64,000 nt of DNA from Oscillospiraceae bacterium (GTDB lineage Bacteria > Bacillota > Clostridia > Oscillospirales > Ruminococcaceae), in assembly GCA_017432285.1 (NCBI GenBank), contig JAFRJM010000025.1:1-64000 (forward strand), read 5' to 3'. Numbering within the stretch: position 1 is the first letter of the stretch; each line of letters opens with the position of its first letter. The notes below the pieces were generated by a model. The model had not been told where the DNA came from, did not search any database, and worked only from the letters and a program-made list of their open reading frames with translations. The translations under genes were made by a program, and so were the position numbers. Positions 24,533-33,750 of the stretch are shown here, piece after piece.

Positions 24533-25972
24533 CTATTTCTCCTCTGCGTAGTACTCACGCACGATACGTCTTTCATCCAAATAAAGAGTGTAATTATCTA
24601 TTGCTTGATAATCCTCATGCCCTTTGCAGCAAAGAACGAAAACATCTCCATCCCGCAGTGTCCTGAGCACATGGCTTATTGCATAATAGCGGTCAGGGAT
24701 CAAGATAAACGGGATCCTACGCTCTGAGAATATAGGAATCAGTTCCTGCAGGATCATATATGGATCCTCTTCTCGAGGATTATCTGAGGTAAGCACAGCT
24801 ACATCCGCGTAATCTGCAATGGCGTTCGCCATCTTGACCCTCTTTGTTTTGTCTCTCCTTCCGGCACATCCGAAAAGGACTACCAGTCTGCCTTCTCCAA
24901 CAAACGGTTTTATGCTTGAAAGAAGTTTTGTGAGAGCATCATCTGTATGGGCATAATCCGATATGACCGTCTGTTTGCCTCTATGCAGTATCTCGCATCT
25001 GCCGCTGACCTCTTTTGTTGAGGACACGCCTTTTACTGCTGTCATGAGATCTCTTACCTGACGGTCAACAACTGCAGTGCAAGCCAGTGCATTATATACT
25101 GAAAACCTTCCCGGCAACGGAACAGTACACGAGGCAGTTTCATCTCCTTTGATCACGGTGAAACTGGTCTCTCCGCTTGTCAGTACCAGATCAGTCGCTC
25201 TATATTCTGCGTCTGTATTCTCGAGGGCATATCCTACCTTGGGGCATTCTGTCATTTCAAACAGTTCACGCCCTTTCGGGTCATCCAGATTGATCACTGC
25301 ATAATCGCACTGTTTGAACAGCTGACACTTTGCCTCGAAATATGCATCCATCGTCTTGTGGTAATCAAGATGGTCCTGCGACAGGTTGGTAAATACAGCT
25401 GTATCATAATGCAGATCTACCAGCCTCCTCTGATCAAGCGCCTGAGAGGAAGCCTCCATGACTACATACTCGCATCCGGAATTGGCCAGCGTCCTAAGGA
25501 TCATTTCCATGTCCCAGGGCTCAGGTGTCGTGAACTTTGCAGGTAACACTATGTCCCCTGCCTCAATACCAATGGTTCCAATGACTCCTGCTTTTTTGCC
25601 GCACGCTTCAAGCGCCTGCTTTATGACGTTGGCAATGGTGGTCTTTCCGTTAGTTCCTGTAACTGCGATGAGTTTGAGCTCATCTTGTGGCCTACCGAAA
25701 TAGTTGGAACACATCACAGCGAGAGCGGCTCTTGTATCTTCCACGATTACTTCCTGCTTCAGGCCAAGTGAATGATCCACTACGACGGCACAGGCTCCCC
25801 TTTTCAGGCAGTCTTCAGCGACATCATGCCCGTCGAAACGGGTCCCTTTTATGCATACGAACAGAGAGCCTTCCTTAATAGCTCTGGAATCTGAAATTAT
25901 GTCCCCAACTTCAGTTTCCGGATCGAATGTCCCGGAAACGCTGAGATTGTAAATCAACTGGGACAGTTTCAT
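24533..25972 (-). CDS. murE: UDP-MurNAc-L-Ala-D-Glu:meso-diaminopimelate ligase MurE
   Basis: Adds the third residue of the stem peptide. Mur ligase motifs TGTNGKTTIANV, TTPEPWDMEM, TNLSQDHLDYHKTM, and the C-terminal FGCAGRRDKTKR. The DNPREEDP motif is that of meso-DAP-adding MurE (Lys-adding enzymes lack DNPR), so the cell wall is predicted to be DAP type. 479 aa. Confidence 0.95.
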   Translation of the reverse strand: MKLSQLIYNLSVSGTFDPETEVGDIISDSRAIKEGSLFVCIKGTRFDGHDVAEDCLKRGACAVVVDHSLGLKQEVIVEDTRAALAVMCSNYFGRPQDELKLIAVTGTNGKTTIANVIKQALEACGKKAGVIGTIGIEAGDIVLPAKFTTPEPWDMEMILRTLANSGCEYVVMEASSQALDQRRLVDLHYDTAVFTNLSQDHLDYHKTMDAYFEAKCQLFKQCDYAVINLDDPKGRELFEMTECPKVGYALENTDAEYRATDLVLTSGETSFTVIKGDETASCTVPLPGRFSVYNALACTAVVDRQVRDLMTAVKGVSSTKEVSGRCEILHRGKQTVISDYAHTDDALTKLLSSIKPFVGEGRLVVLFGCAGRRDKTKRVKMANAIADYADVAVLTSDNPREEDPYMILQELIPIFSERRIPFILIPDRYYAISHVLRTLRDGDVFVLCCKGHEDYQAIDNYTLYLDERRIVREYYAEEK

Positions 25973-25980
25973 AAGGCCTC

Positions 25981-28242
25981 CTAGTCGTTTATGTTTTTGT
26001 TTACGAAATCGACGGTGATTACCGTTCCCTCTCTGACGTTCGCTCCGGGCTCATAGTCCTGTGCCACTGCAACAGCAGAGGAAGAACTTGATCCGTCCAC
26101 TGCGAGGTTGAGCCCAATCGACTCAAAGAGCGATTTTACATAGCTGACGGATCTGCCGTTAACATCCGGCACATCCACATATTTTGGCAGCTTATCCTCT
26201 GTGTAGACGTATACTTTAGAACCTTTAGGCAGTCCGACTCCTCCTACAGGATACTGATCTGTGACTCTCTGCCCGTCCCCGATGACTTCCGCATTAAGTC
26301 CGCGTTTCTGCAAAGCTGCACGCGCGCTTGTAAGTGAGTAGTCCATGATATTCGGGACGAATGTGCCGACTGTCTCTACCTCATCCTCTTTGTACACGGC
26401 TTCCACTCCAAGGTACGGAAGTACTTCAGACATGACAGAAGCAACGATTGGCGCCACTATAACACCGCCGTATCTTGAGTAACTGCGAGCGCCGTCCAGC
26501 AGGATAAGGCATGCGACCTGCGGGTCATCAGCTGGAGCAAATGCGCAGAACGAAGCAACATATTCACCTTCGCGTCCGTTCAGTTTTTCAGCGGTTCCGC
26601 TCTTTCCACCAAGGCGGAATCCCGCGACATAAGCGTTCTGTCCGTTGGATGTCTCAACGACCTGCTCCAGGATGTCTCTCATGGTATCTGAGGTCTCTTT
26701 GCTTATAACCTGTCTCTTTGTAACAGTCTCATGCTGTGAGACGATGTTCCCTGTTGAGTCCAGGATCTGCCCGACAATATACGGCTGAACGAGATAGCCG
26801 CCGTTTACACATGCCGAGAAAGCAGTGATCATCTGAATAGGTGTGATCGCGTTGGACTGGCCGAATGAGCAACTGGCCAACTCAACGACGCCCATGGTTT
26901 TGTCAGTGTAATAGACACTGTTGCTTTCACTAGGTAGATCCACACCGGTCTTATCAGTAAGGCCGTATGCCTTGAAGTAATTATAGAAATTCGTCTTCCC
27001 AAGGCGTTTTCCTATCTCTATGAAAGCGGGGTTGCATGAGTTGATGACTGAATGGGTAAAGTCCTCCTGTCCGTGCCCGCCTGTTATAGCGCAGTGCATT
27101 ACGATCTCAGGCGTGACCTGCACTCCACCAGAGCAATAAAACTCATCGGACAGAGAGCATGTGCCCGTTTCCAGAGCCGCAGACGCAGTGACGACCTTGA
27201 AGACCGAACCGGGTTCGTAAATGTCCGTGATCGCCTTGTTGTTCCACTGATTGTGCTGTGCCTCAGAAAGAGCTTCCAGATACACTTCTTCCGGAGTCTT
27301 GATATCTTCGTCATCTTTGGAGCTTTCATTGTATGCTTCAGTTGCATCTTCTAGGATCTGATGCAGCTGTTCTATAGTTCTCTCATCAGTGACCTCAAGA
27401 GGTGTATTGGGGTCAAAGTCGGGTTTCGTGGACATGGCATAGATGGCGCCGGTGTTCACGTTCATAATGATGCCACAGGCGTAGTTCCTTACGTTGTGCT
27501 CCACCATAGCTTCATCAAGTGCATTCTCCAATGTGCGCTGAATCTCGGCGTCAAGTGTAAGGACAAGACTGTAGCCGTCAATGGCTTCGGTAAGAGTCTC
27601 ATGCTCGTAGTACATATCCTTGCCGTATGCATTGACAGCTGTAAGCATCCTTCCGGGAGTCCCAGAAAGAGTGGTGTCATAATATGATTCAAGACCATAC
27701 AGGCCGTTGTTGTCTGTACCAACGAAACCAAGCACCTGAGACGCAAAGTTACCATACGGATAGTATCTCTTTGTGTCCTCTGTAAACTGGATGCCTGCTA
27801 TATCGTTTTTCTCTACGAACTGCTGGATACGATCCACGATGGGCTTATCTACCTTGCGCTTGAGGATGGTATAGTAACTGTCCCCCTTGCACTTCTCAAG
27901 AACAGTCTCATATTCCAGCCCAAGTTGCTCCGAAAGGAACGTAGCGATCCTGTCGTAGTTCTTCTCCTCTATGCGTATAGGTGCCAGAGCAACAGTCCAT
28001 ACTGTAGCGCTCCGCGCCAGGATATTCATATTCGCGTCGTAGATGATACCTCTCTCTGCAGCTATGGCACTGTCGCGCAACTGCTGAGATGAAGCCCTGT
28101 CCATCCAGTATGTATGCTGGATAATAGAAAGATACGCAAGCCTTCCGACAATAACAGCGAAAAGGAGAATAAATACCATCGTGATGGCAAGTATCCTCCT
28201 CTTTATCGTGCTTGTCACAAGCTTGCGTTCCTTTTTATCCAT
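25981..28242 (-). CDS. Class B penicillin-binding protein with two PASTA domains (FtsI/SpoVD type)
   Basis: Transpeptidase partner of FtsW. Short cytoplasmic N-terminus, one membrane helix (about residues 15-38), class B dimerisation domain with AAERGIIYDANMNILA, then the transpeptidase domain: SxxK as GSVFK, SxN as NSCNPAF, and KSGTAEK for the third motif. Two C-terminal PASTA repeats follow (starting at VPNIMDYSLTSA and VPDVNGRSVSYV). 753 aa. PASTA-bearing class B PBPs include PBP2B, PBP2x and SpoVD; the single PBP in this dcw cluster is probably the vegetative divisome enzyme, although a sporulation paralogue cannot be excluded. Confidence 0.92.
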   Translation of the reverse strand: MDKKERKLVTSTIKRRILAITMVFILLFAVIVGRLAYLSIIQHTYWMDRASSQQLRDSAIAAERGIIYDANMNILARSATVWTVALAPIRIEEKNYDRIATFLSEQLGLEYETVLEKCKGDSYYTILKRKVDKPIVDRIQQFVEKNDIAGIQFTEDTKRYYPYGNFASQVLGFVGTDNNGLYGLESYYDTTLSGTPGRMLTAVNAYGKDMYYEHETLTEAIDGYSLVLTLDAEIQRTLENALDEAMVEHNVRNYACGIIMNVNTGAIYAMSTKPDFDPNTPLEVTDERTIEQLHQILEDATEAYNESSKDDEDIKTPEEVYLEALSEAQHNQWNNKAITDIYEPGSVFKVVTASAALETGTCSLSDEFYCSGGVQVTPEIVMHCAITGGHGQEDFTHSVINSCNPAFIEIGKRLGKTNFYNYFKAYGLTDKTGVDLPSESNSVYYTDKTMGVVELASCSFGQSNAITPIQMITAFSACVNGGYLVQPYIVGQILDSTGNIVSQHETVTKRQVISKETSDTMRDILEQVVETSNGQNAYVAGFRLGGKSGTAEKLNGREGEYVASFCAFAPADDPQVACLILLDGARSYSRYGGVIVAPIVASVMSEVLPYLGVEAVYKEDEVETVGTFVPNIMDYSLTSARAALQKRGLNAEVIGDGQRVTDQYPVGGVGLPKGSKVYVYTEDKLPKYVDVPDVNGRSVSYVKSLFESIGLNLAVDGSSSSSAVAVAQDYEPGANVREGTVITVDFVNKNIND

Positions 28243-28285
28243 TCCGTTCTCCCGCTGAAACTATTTATGCAGGACCCGGTAAAAA

Positions 28286-28753
28286 TCACGGATTAAACCA
28301 CTCTATTACCGTACCCAAAAAAGCTAGCATTGATCTGTCGTTCTTAACCGGTTCCTCGGTGACTATCATGTTTTTGTCCTCGAGGTTCACATATTCGACC
28401 TGCGCAGAATTGATCTTTATAAGTCCCAATTCTTCCTGAGCATATTTCTCTGCGCTTTTATACGAAATGAAGCTCTCTATCTGATAGTCCAGATATATAT
28501 TCTCGCTTTGTATTTCGACAAGCTCAGCGCTTCTGTTCGTGATCTGTGATTTGACTTTTGTCAGCTGCAAATTGCTGTAAACAGTATACACTGCGAGAGA
28601 TATCACCGCAACGCAGAGGACAAACAACTGCACCGCAAACTTGCGGTCCTCCGCTGTCCTGACATTCGGAGCCGGCTTGACTACTTTTACCGGTTCTCTG
28701 ACCGGTGCAGTTTCTGCAAATCTGCTGAGATCATATGCTACGTTTGTTGCCAT
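28286..28753 (-). CDS. ftsL: FtsL-like divisome protein
   Basis: 155-residue bitopic protein: ~45 polar N-terminal residues, one membrane helix (about 46-66), then a coiled-coil segment (LTKVKSQITNRSAELVEIQS) and a short extracellular tail. The position between rsmH and the class B PBP gene is that of ftsL across Firmicutes. Sequence conservation in FtsL is low, so the call rests on topology and gene order. Confidence 0.8.
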   Translation of the reverse strand: MATNVAYDLSRFAETAPVREPVKVVKPAPNVRTAEDRKFAVQLFVLCVAVISLAVYTVYSNLQLTKVKSQITNRSAELVEIQSENIYLDYQIESFISYKSAEKYAQEELGLIKINSAQVEYVNLEDKNMIVTEEPVKNDRSMLAFLGTVIEWFNP

Positions 28754-28763
28754 CTTATCCCTC

Positions 28764-29693
28764 TTATATCTTTTCGATAATCCTTAATTTTGCACTTCTT
28801 GATCTTCTGTTTTCTTCTGTCTCTGTCTCACCTGCAACTATCGGTTTCTTGGTGATCGGTATAGCTTTTTCTTTATTGCCGCAAATGCATATCGGAAATT
28901 CGGGCGGACAAGTACACCCTTGCTGGAGCTTTGCAAAAAACTGCTTCACGATCCGGTCCTCGATAGAGTGGAACGTGATGACGCAGAACCTTCCTTTCGG
29001 CGCCAGCAAATCAAATATTGAATTCAGTCCTTCCTCCAAAGCACCCATCTCATCGTTTACATAGATGCGCAGCGCCTGAAATGTCTTCTTTGCAGGATGT
29101 TTCTCTTTTCTTCTCAAAGCCGGCGGGAATGCAGATACGATGACATCGCTTAGTTCTGTAGTAGTCGTAAATTCCTTCTGTTCCCTTCTGGCGATGATCC
29201 TGCTCGCTATCTGAGGAGCATATTTCTCTTCCCCATATTCCCTGAGGATTCTGCAGAGTTCCTCAAAAGGCAGTGTGTTTACTGCATCAGCGGCAGTCAT
29301 TCCGGAATCGGACATCCTCATATCCAGATTGCCTTCTTTAGCGTATGAGAAACCTCGTTCAGCGACATCAAGTTGGTGTGATGATACCCCCAGGTCCAAA
29401 AGAGCTCCGTTTACTTTGCCCTTCATATCCCCCAGCACCATCCCGGCATCCCTGTAATCCGATCGGATCACTTTCGCGTTGGGAAAACCGCTCAGTCTTG
29501 CTGTAGCTGCTTCGATAGCTTCAGGATCCTTATCAAAACAGAAAAGCCTTCCGTCAGGGTTCAGCCGCCTTGCGATCTCATATGAGTGTCCGGCTCCCCC
29601 GACAGTACCGTCGATATAGATCCCGTCCGGATCGATGTTCAGTCCATCTATCACTTCATTGAGAAGAACCGGAATATGCTCGAATTCCGCCAT
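28764..29693 (-). CDS. rsmH: 16S rRNA (cytosine1402-N4)-methyltransferase RsmH (MraW)
   Basis: Methylates N4 of C1402 in the ribosomal P site. N-terminal HIPVLLNEVIDGL, SAM-binding DGTVGGAGHS, DLGVSSHQLD, and the distal FCVITFHSIEDRIVK. 309 aa. Start overlaps the mraZ stop (TGATG), the usual mraZ-rsmH arrangement. Confidence 0.97.
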   Translation of the reverse strand: MAEFEHIPVLLNEVIDGLNIDPDGIYIDGTVGGAGHSYEIARRLNPDGRLFCFDKDPEAIEAATARLSGFPNAKVIRSDYRDAGMVLGDMKGKVNGALLDLGVSSHQLDVAERGFSYAKEGNLDMRMSDSGMTAADAVNTLPFEELCRILREYGEEKYAPQIASRIIARREQKEFTTTTELSDVIVSAFPPALRRKEKHPAKKTFQALRIYVNDEMGALEEGLNSIFDLLAPKGRFCVITFHSIEDRIVKQFFAKLQQGCTCPPEFPICICGNKEKAIPITKKPIVAGETETEENRRSRSAKLRIIEKI

Positions 29694-30112
29694 CAGATCT
29701 CGTTCTCCTCAAGATGTTCTTCAAAACTCTTGCTGTTGAAATTCTTCTTATTCTCAATCCATCTCGCCTTGTCCCAGATCTCGGCCCTGTCCATGACTCC
29801 TATGACAGCGACGTCCTTATCAAGTCCGGCACTCTCTCGAAGGTTCTGCGGGATCAAGATTCTGCCTTGGCGGTCAGGTTCTACTATGCACGCGTTAGGA
29901 AAGATGTAATGCTGGATCTTGCTCGCCTGTGCCAGTGGCAGCTGACGGATCCTGTCACAGATCCTCTCCCACTCTTTTTCGGAAAAAACTGCAAGGCAGT
30001 TATCCGACCACAGAGTGACACAGAAACGGTCTCCAAGCTCATCTCTCATACGGGAAGGAAAATTCATTCTGCCCTTTTGGTCCATGTTGTGAAAAAACTC
30101 ACCAAAAAGCAT
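29693..30112 (-). CDS. mraZ: Transcriptional regulator MraZ
   Basis: AbrB-like DNA-binding protein with two MraZ repeats: FFHNMDQKGRMNFPSRMRD near the N-terminus and VEPDRQGRILIPQNLRE in the second half. 139 aa. In other bacteria MraZ represses its own dcw operon by binding direct repeats upstream; matching repeats are present at 30173-30189. Confidence 0.95.
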   Translation of the reverse strand: MLFGEFFHNMDQKGRMNFPSRMRDELGDRFCVTLWSDNCLAVFSEKEWERICDRIRQLPLAQASKIQHYIFPNACIVEPDRQGRILIPQNLRESAGLDKDVAVIGVMDRAEIWDKARWIENKKNFNSKSFEEHLEENEI

Positions 30113-30172
30113 CTCTCTTCTCCTTTCCGCGTTTTTTATGTTGAAAACCCTGTTGAAAGTGTTGAAAATTAC

Positions 30173-30189
30173 CCACTTTTCACCACTTT
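30173..30189 (-). promoter_or_regulatory. Probable MraZ operator
   Basis: On the minus strand two AAAGTGG boxes separated by three bases, giving a 10-bp period, between the mraZ promoter and start codon. This matches the AAAGTGK-N3-AAAGTGK arrangement known for MraZ binding in Mollicutes. Binding here is inferred. Confidence 0.7.
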
Positions 30190-30205
30190 AGTTGAATTCT
30201 CCTCC

Positions 30206-30235
30206 ATTATGCCCCACTATGACATCAAAAGTCAA
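30206..30235 (-). promoter_or_regulatory. Promoter of the dcw operon
   Basis: TTGACT (30230-30235), 18-nt spacer, CATAAT (30206-30211) on the minus strand. Predicted transcription start lies just upstream of the MraZ boxes, leaving a ~90-nt leader. Confidence 0.65.
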
Positions 30236-30280
30236 CAAAAATCACTCCTGTATTTCCACAAAAATCAGTTAAAAACTGCA

Positions 30281-30307
30281 CAAAAAAAGGACCGCATCAG
30301 CGGTCCT
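30281..30307 (-). terminator. Terminator after the rsmD-coaD-coiled coil operon
   Basis: On the minus strand AGGACCGC / GCGGTCCT, 8 bp perfect with a 4-nt loop, followed by seven T. Confidence 0.88.
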
Positions 30308-30339
30308 GATTACTTCTGAAACAAAAGCTGTTAAAAAAC

Positions 30340-30792
30340 TTATTTTACCTTTCCACGAAGAGCAAGTCTTGTTGATTTGACCTCGTTGAAGACCATGAGA
30401 AGAGCATCCTCGCTCTTCTTAAGAGCATTCTCGGAATACTCGAGTGTCGCCCTCTCCATCTCCTTGGTCTTGCGCTGTGTCTCAGCAATAAGGTCATTGG
30501 CGCTCTGCTGGGCTGCCTTGGTGACTTCCTGTTCAGAGATGAGCTGCCTTGCACGGTTCTCAGCTCTGGTAATGATATCTTCAGCCTCTGCCTTTGCGTC
30601 CTCAAGGATCTGATTGCGATCCGAAACGACTGCCTTAGCGTCCTTGATCTCCTGAGGGAGATTCAAACGGATCGTGTCCAAAAGATCGCGCATCTTATCC
30701 GCGTCGATCATCTTCTTACCGCCTGCGAGCGGCAGAGCAACTGCTGAATCCAGCATGTCATCCAGTTTGTCCAAGTATTTATCGATAGCCAT
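30340..30792 (-). CDS. Small charged helical protein downstream of coaD (unknown function)
   Basis: 150 aa, no membrane segment. N-terminal MAIDKYLDKLDDMLDSA and a segment AGGKKMIDADKMRDLLDTIR precede a long coiled coil with alternating Ala/Glu/Lys. In its heptads it resembles the ATP synthase b-subunit stalk or DivIVA coils, but it lacks a membrane anchor and is not near ATP synthase genes. Start ATG 30792 chosen over an upstream TTG because AAAGGA lies at the right distance and overlaps the coaD stop. I do not recognise a named family. Confidence 0.7.
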   Translation of the reverse strand: MAIDKYLDKLDDMLDSAVALPLAGGKKMIDADKMRDLLDTIRLNLPQEIKDAKAVVSDRNQILEDAKAEAEDIITRAENRARQLISEQEVTKAAQQSANDLIAETQRKTKEMERATLEYSENALKKSEDALLMVFNEVKSTRLALRGKVK

Positions 30793-30794
30793 AG

Positions 30795-31280
30795 TCAATT
30801 TCCTTTCCGCAATCTATTTTGCACATCATCCTGAATTGGCTCAGGAAGAAAATCCGATACATCTCCGCCAAACGAGGCGATCTGTTTTACGATACTGGAA
30901 CTGAGATACATGAATTCCTGCGACGTATTCAGGAAAAAAGTCTCCACATCCGGTTTCAATTTTCTGTTGGTGAGAGCCATCTGGTATTCATATTCAAAAT
31001 CACTGACAGCCCTGAGTCCTTTTACGATAACGTTGGCATTCTCTTTTGTCATGTAATCAACAAGAAGTCCTGAGAAAGAGTCGACCCTTACATTAGGGAT
31101 ATCAGATGTGACCCTTTTGATGAAATCCACTCTCTCTTCAACTGAAAAAGTGGTGACCTTCGCCGGATTCTGAAGGACGACTACTATGACTTCGTCAAAT
31201 ATCCTGGCAGAACGCGTTATGATATCGAGATGGCCTTTAGTTACTGGGTCAAAACTTCCCGGAACAACAGCTATGCTCAT
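30795..31280 (-). CDS. coaD: Phosphopantetheine adenylyltransferase
   Basis: Fourth step of coenzyme A synthesis, joining ATP and 4'-phosphopantetheine. Nucleotidyltransferase motif PGSFDPVTKGHLDI (HxGH variant KGH), KGLRAVSDFEYE, and the C-terminal YLSSSIVKQIA. 161 aa. Overlaps rsmD by ATGA, the common rsmD-coaD pair. Confidence 0.96.
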   Translation of the reverse strand: MSIAVVPGSFDPVTKGHLDIITRSARIFDEVIVVVLQNPAKVTTFSVEERVDFIKRVTSDIPNVRVDSFSGLLVDYMTKENANVIVKGLRAVSDFEYEYQMALTNRKLKPDVETFFLNTSQEFMYLSSSIVKQIASFGGDVSDFLPEPIQDDVQNRLRKGN

Positions 31281-31837
31281 TCCTGTTCATCCTCAGATTC
31301 ACGTTTATTGTACATCCAGATCGTTGTACTTCCATAATTATAGCGTTTTTTCAGAACTAATGAAAGAACTTCATCAGGCAAATTGGCTTCTCTTTCCGTT
31401 TCTATGGCGATACAGCCGCCTTCTTCCAGCATTTTGTCCAGATGCGGAAGCAGAGCGCCTGCTATCTCCTTATGATATGGCGGATCCGCAAAGATGAAAT
31501 CGAACTTTGACGAAGCACGTTCGATGTACCTTATTGCGTCCATCTGAGCCACCGTTGCTTTACTGAACAGGTCTGTATTATTCAGATTTTTCTTTATCAC
31601 TGTAATTGCTTCACGTGAATTGTCCACGAAAACGCAGTGTGAAGCCCCTCTCGAAAGAGCTTCGATACCCATCTGTCCGCTTCCCGCAAACAGATCCAGC
31701 ATAGTGGCACCCGGAATGAAGAACTGAAGTGCCGAAAACAGCGCCTCCTTGACCTTTTGAGAAGTCGGTCTGACCAGATCCTCACCCGGAAGCGTCTCGA
31801 TGACTCTGCCTTTCGCTGTGCCTGTATTAACTCTCAT
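31277..31837 (-). CDS. rsmD: 16S rRNA (guanine966-N2)-methyltransferase RsmD
   Basis: SAM-dependent methylation of G966. Landmarks: TGTAKGR, RPTSQKVKEALFS, LDLFAGSGQMGIEALSRGA and the catalytic FADPPY. 186 aa, as usual. A good promoter lies inside the uvrC stop region, so this gene starts its own operon with coaD. Confidence 0.95.
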   Translation of the reverse strand: MRVNTGTAKGRVIETLPGEDLVRPTSQKVKEALFSALQFFIPGATMLDLFAGSGQMGIEALSRGASHCVFVDNSREAITVIKKNLNNTDLFSKATVAQMDAIRYIERASSKFDFIFADPPYHKEIAGALLPHLDKMLEEGGCIAIETEREANLPDEVLSLVLKKRYNYGSTTIWMYNKRESEDEQE

Positions 31838-31863
31838 ATAAAACCTCTGTATCTTTTGAATCT

Positions 31864-31892
31864 ATTATTTTCTCTCACTGACGACATGTCAA
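31864..31892 (-). promoter_or_regulatory. Promoter of the rsmD-coaD operon
   Basis: TTGACA (31887-31892; its TGA is the uvrC stop), 17-nt spacer, AATAAT (31864-31869) on the minus strand, about 27 nt before the rsmD ATG. Confidence 0.7.
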
Positions 31893-33700
31893 CCGTGGTA
31901 ATACTCCCATACAGCCTTTGCAGCATTCTGCGAGATTCCTTTTACTGCTGCCAGTTCCTCGACCGATGCTTCGCTTATAGCGCGGATAGTCCTGAAATGT
32001 TTAAGCAGTATCTTTGCTCTTGTCTCTCCCACCCCTTCTATATCCAGAAGCGAGGATCTGAACGCCTTTTTTGAGTGTGACTTGCGCTCATATTCTATAG
32101 TATAGCGATGGACCTCATCCTGCATCTTTGACACTATGTTGAAAGCATTTTTGTGCATCGACAGCTCGATCTCTCCTTCTGGAGATACTATGCCCCTGGT
32201 GCGATGCTTATCATCCTTAACTGATCCAAAGACCGGTACATCTGCAAAAGCAGACTCAGCCATGATAGGCATTATCGTATCAAGATGCCCTTTACCGCCA
32301 TCAAGCAGAATCAGATCAGGTTTTTCTGAAAATCCGGGGGAACCTTCTTCGTATCTGTTTATCCTGCGGCTTATGACTTCGCGCATGGAAGCGTAGTCAT
32401 CTATGCCTATGACTGACTTTATCTTGAATCTGCGGTATTCCGACTTCTTAGGCTCGCCGTTGACGAAAACTACCATCCCTCCGACGGCATCTGTACCGTA
32501 GTTTGAGATGTCGTACAGTTCGATGCGTTTTGGGAATGAGGACAGCCCCAGTCTGTTTGCGAGTTCTCCAAGAGCAGCCTCGGACTTCGTTTTCCTTCCA
32601 GATTCCCTTCTAAGGCGCTCCAGGGCATTCTGATATGCCATGTCTACGATCTTCTTCTGCTCACCTTTCTGCGGCACCAGGATCTTAACCGAGGATCCCC
32701 TTCTCTCACTAAGATACTGTTCTATCTCTTCATGATAATCTACGTCTTCGTCCAGAAGGACATTCTTCGGTGGTTCATTGCCACCAAGATAGAAGTGAGA
32801 AAGGAACTCCTCTCTGACTTCTGCCAGATCGGTCGTTTCATAGAGCATCTGCTCATGCTTATCAACAAGTTTTCCGCCCCTGAAGATAAGAGCTACAGCG
32901 CATGAATCCTTTTCATTGCCTGCAAAAGCAAACACGTCGATATCCTTGGACGCCCCTTCTTTGACTACTTTTTGTCCTTCGTCCAGCTTCTCGATAGCTG
33001 CTATGGCATCCCTGGCTCTGGCTGCTTTCTCGAACTCCAGATTCTCACTGTATTCCTCCATCTGGGAATGAAGCATCTTCAGGATCTCATCCGTTCCTTT
33101 TGTGAGAAGGATCTTCGCGTTGCTTACATCCGACAGATAATCATCCAGCGCTATGTTTCCTGTACACGGAGCGTTGCACAATCCAAGATGCGCATTAAGA
33201 CACGGCCGCTTTCTCGGCACCTTTTCAAACTGGTATGAACATGTTGGCAGTCTGAAAGCAGTATTGGCGACCTCGGTCATCTGCTTGACGGCATATGAAC
33301 TGATATACGGTCCGAGATACTCTGCGTCGTCTTTCTTCTTCTGGAGCTCAGCCGTGATCCTTGGATATGTGTCCTTTGAGATACGGATATACGAAAAGCC
33401 CTTATCATCCATCATAAGGATGTTGTATTTAGGCCTGTGCTGCTTGATAAGAGAGCATTCCAAAGTCAGCGCCTCAAACTCGCTGTCCACGACGATTACA
33501 TCGAAATCATCAACGTTTGACACCATCTTTTCCACTTTGGGCATATGATTGGCCCCTACGCGGAAATAGCTGGTGACACGCAGTTTAAGCCGTTTTGCTT
33601 TTCCTACATAGATAACCTCATTCTTCCTGTTGCGCATGATATATACGCCGGGAAGTTTGGGGAGATCTGATGCTTTTTTGTACAGTTCTTTTCTGTCCAT
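31889..33700 (-). CDS. uvrC: Excinuclease ABC subunit C
   Basis: Dual-incision nuclease of nucleotide excision repair. Domains: N-terminal GIY-YIG nuclease (LPGVYIMRNRKNEVIYVGKAK as GVYIM...IYVGKAK), a Cys cluster with CLNAHLGLCNAPC, the UVR motif (LEFEKAARARDAI), the RNase H-like half (ELYDISNYGTD... GGKGHL) and C-terminal helix-hairpin-helix (SSLLDIEGVG). About 603 aa. Start is uncertain: ATG 33700 has GAGGG only 2 nt away, while an upstream TTG at 33709 has no Shine-Dalgarno. It lies directly after the ptsH terminator, with no promoter seen, so expression may depend on readthrough. Confidence 0.93.
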   Translation of the reverse strand: MDRKELYKKASDLPKLPGVYIMRNRKNEVIYVGKAKRLKLRVTSYFRVGANHMPKVEKMVSNVDDFDVIVVDSEFEALTLECSLIKQHRPKYNILMMDDKGFSYIRISKDTYPRITAELQKKKDDAEYLGPYISSYAVKQMTEVANTAFRLPTCSYQFEKVPRKRPCLNAHLGLCNAPCTGNIALDDYLSDVSNAKILLTKGTDEILKMLHSQMEEYSENLEFEKAARARDAIAAIEKLDEGQKVVKEGASKDIDVFAFAGNEKDSCAVALIFRGGKLVDKHEQMLYETTDLAEVREEFLSHFYLGGNEPPKNVLLDEDVDYHEEIEQYLSERRGSSVKILVPQKGEQKKIVDMAYQNALERLRRESGRKTKSEAALGELANRLGLSSFPKRIELYDISNYGTDAVGGMVVFVNGEPKKSEYRRFKIKSVIGIDDYASMREVISRRINRYEEGSPGFSEKPDLILLDGGKGHLDTIMPIMAESAFADVPVFGSVKDDKHRTRGIVSPEGEIELSMHKNAFNIVSKMQDEVHRYTIEYERKSHSKKAFRSSLLDIEGVGETRAKILLKHFRTIRAISEASVEELAAVKGISQNAAKAVWEYYHG

Positions 33701-33713
33701 TGCCCTCAAAATG

Positions 33714-33738
33714 AAAAAAGCCGCCCTGAAGGGCGGCT
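33714..33738 (-). terminator. Terminator after ptsH
   Basis: On the minus strand AGCCGCCC / GGGCGGCT, 8 bp perfect with a TTCA loop, followed by six T. Located between ptsH and uvrC. Confidence 0.9.
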
Positions 33739-33750
33739 CGTATTACGCTA

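Noticed and set aside
30340-30792. ATP synthase F0 b subunit
   Set aside because: Heptads resemble it, but there is no membrane helix and no ATP synthase gene nearby.
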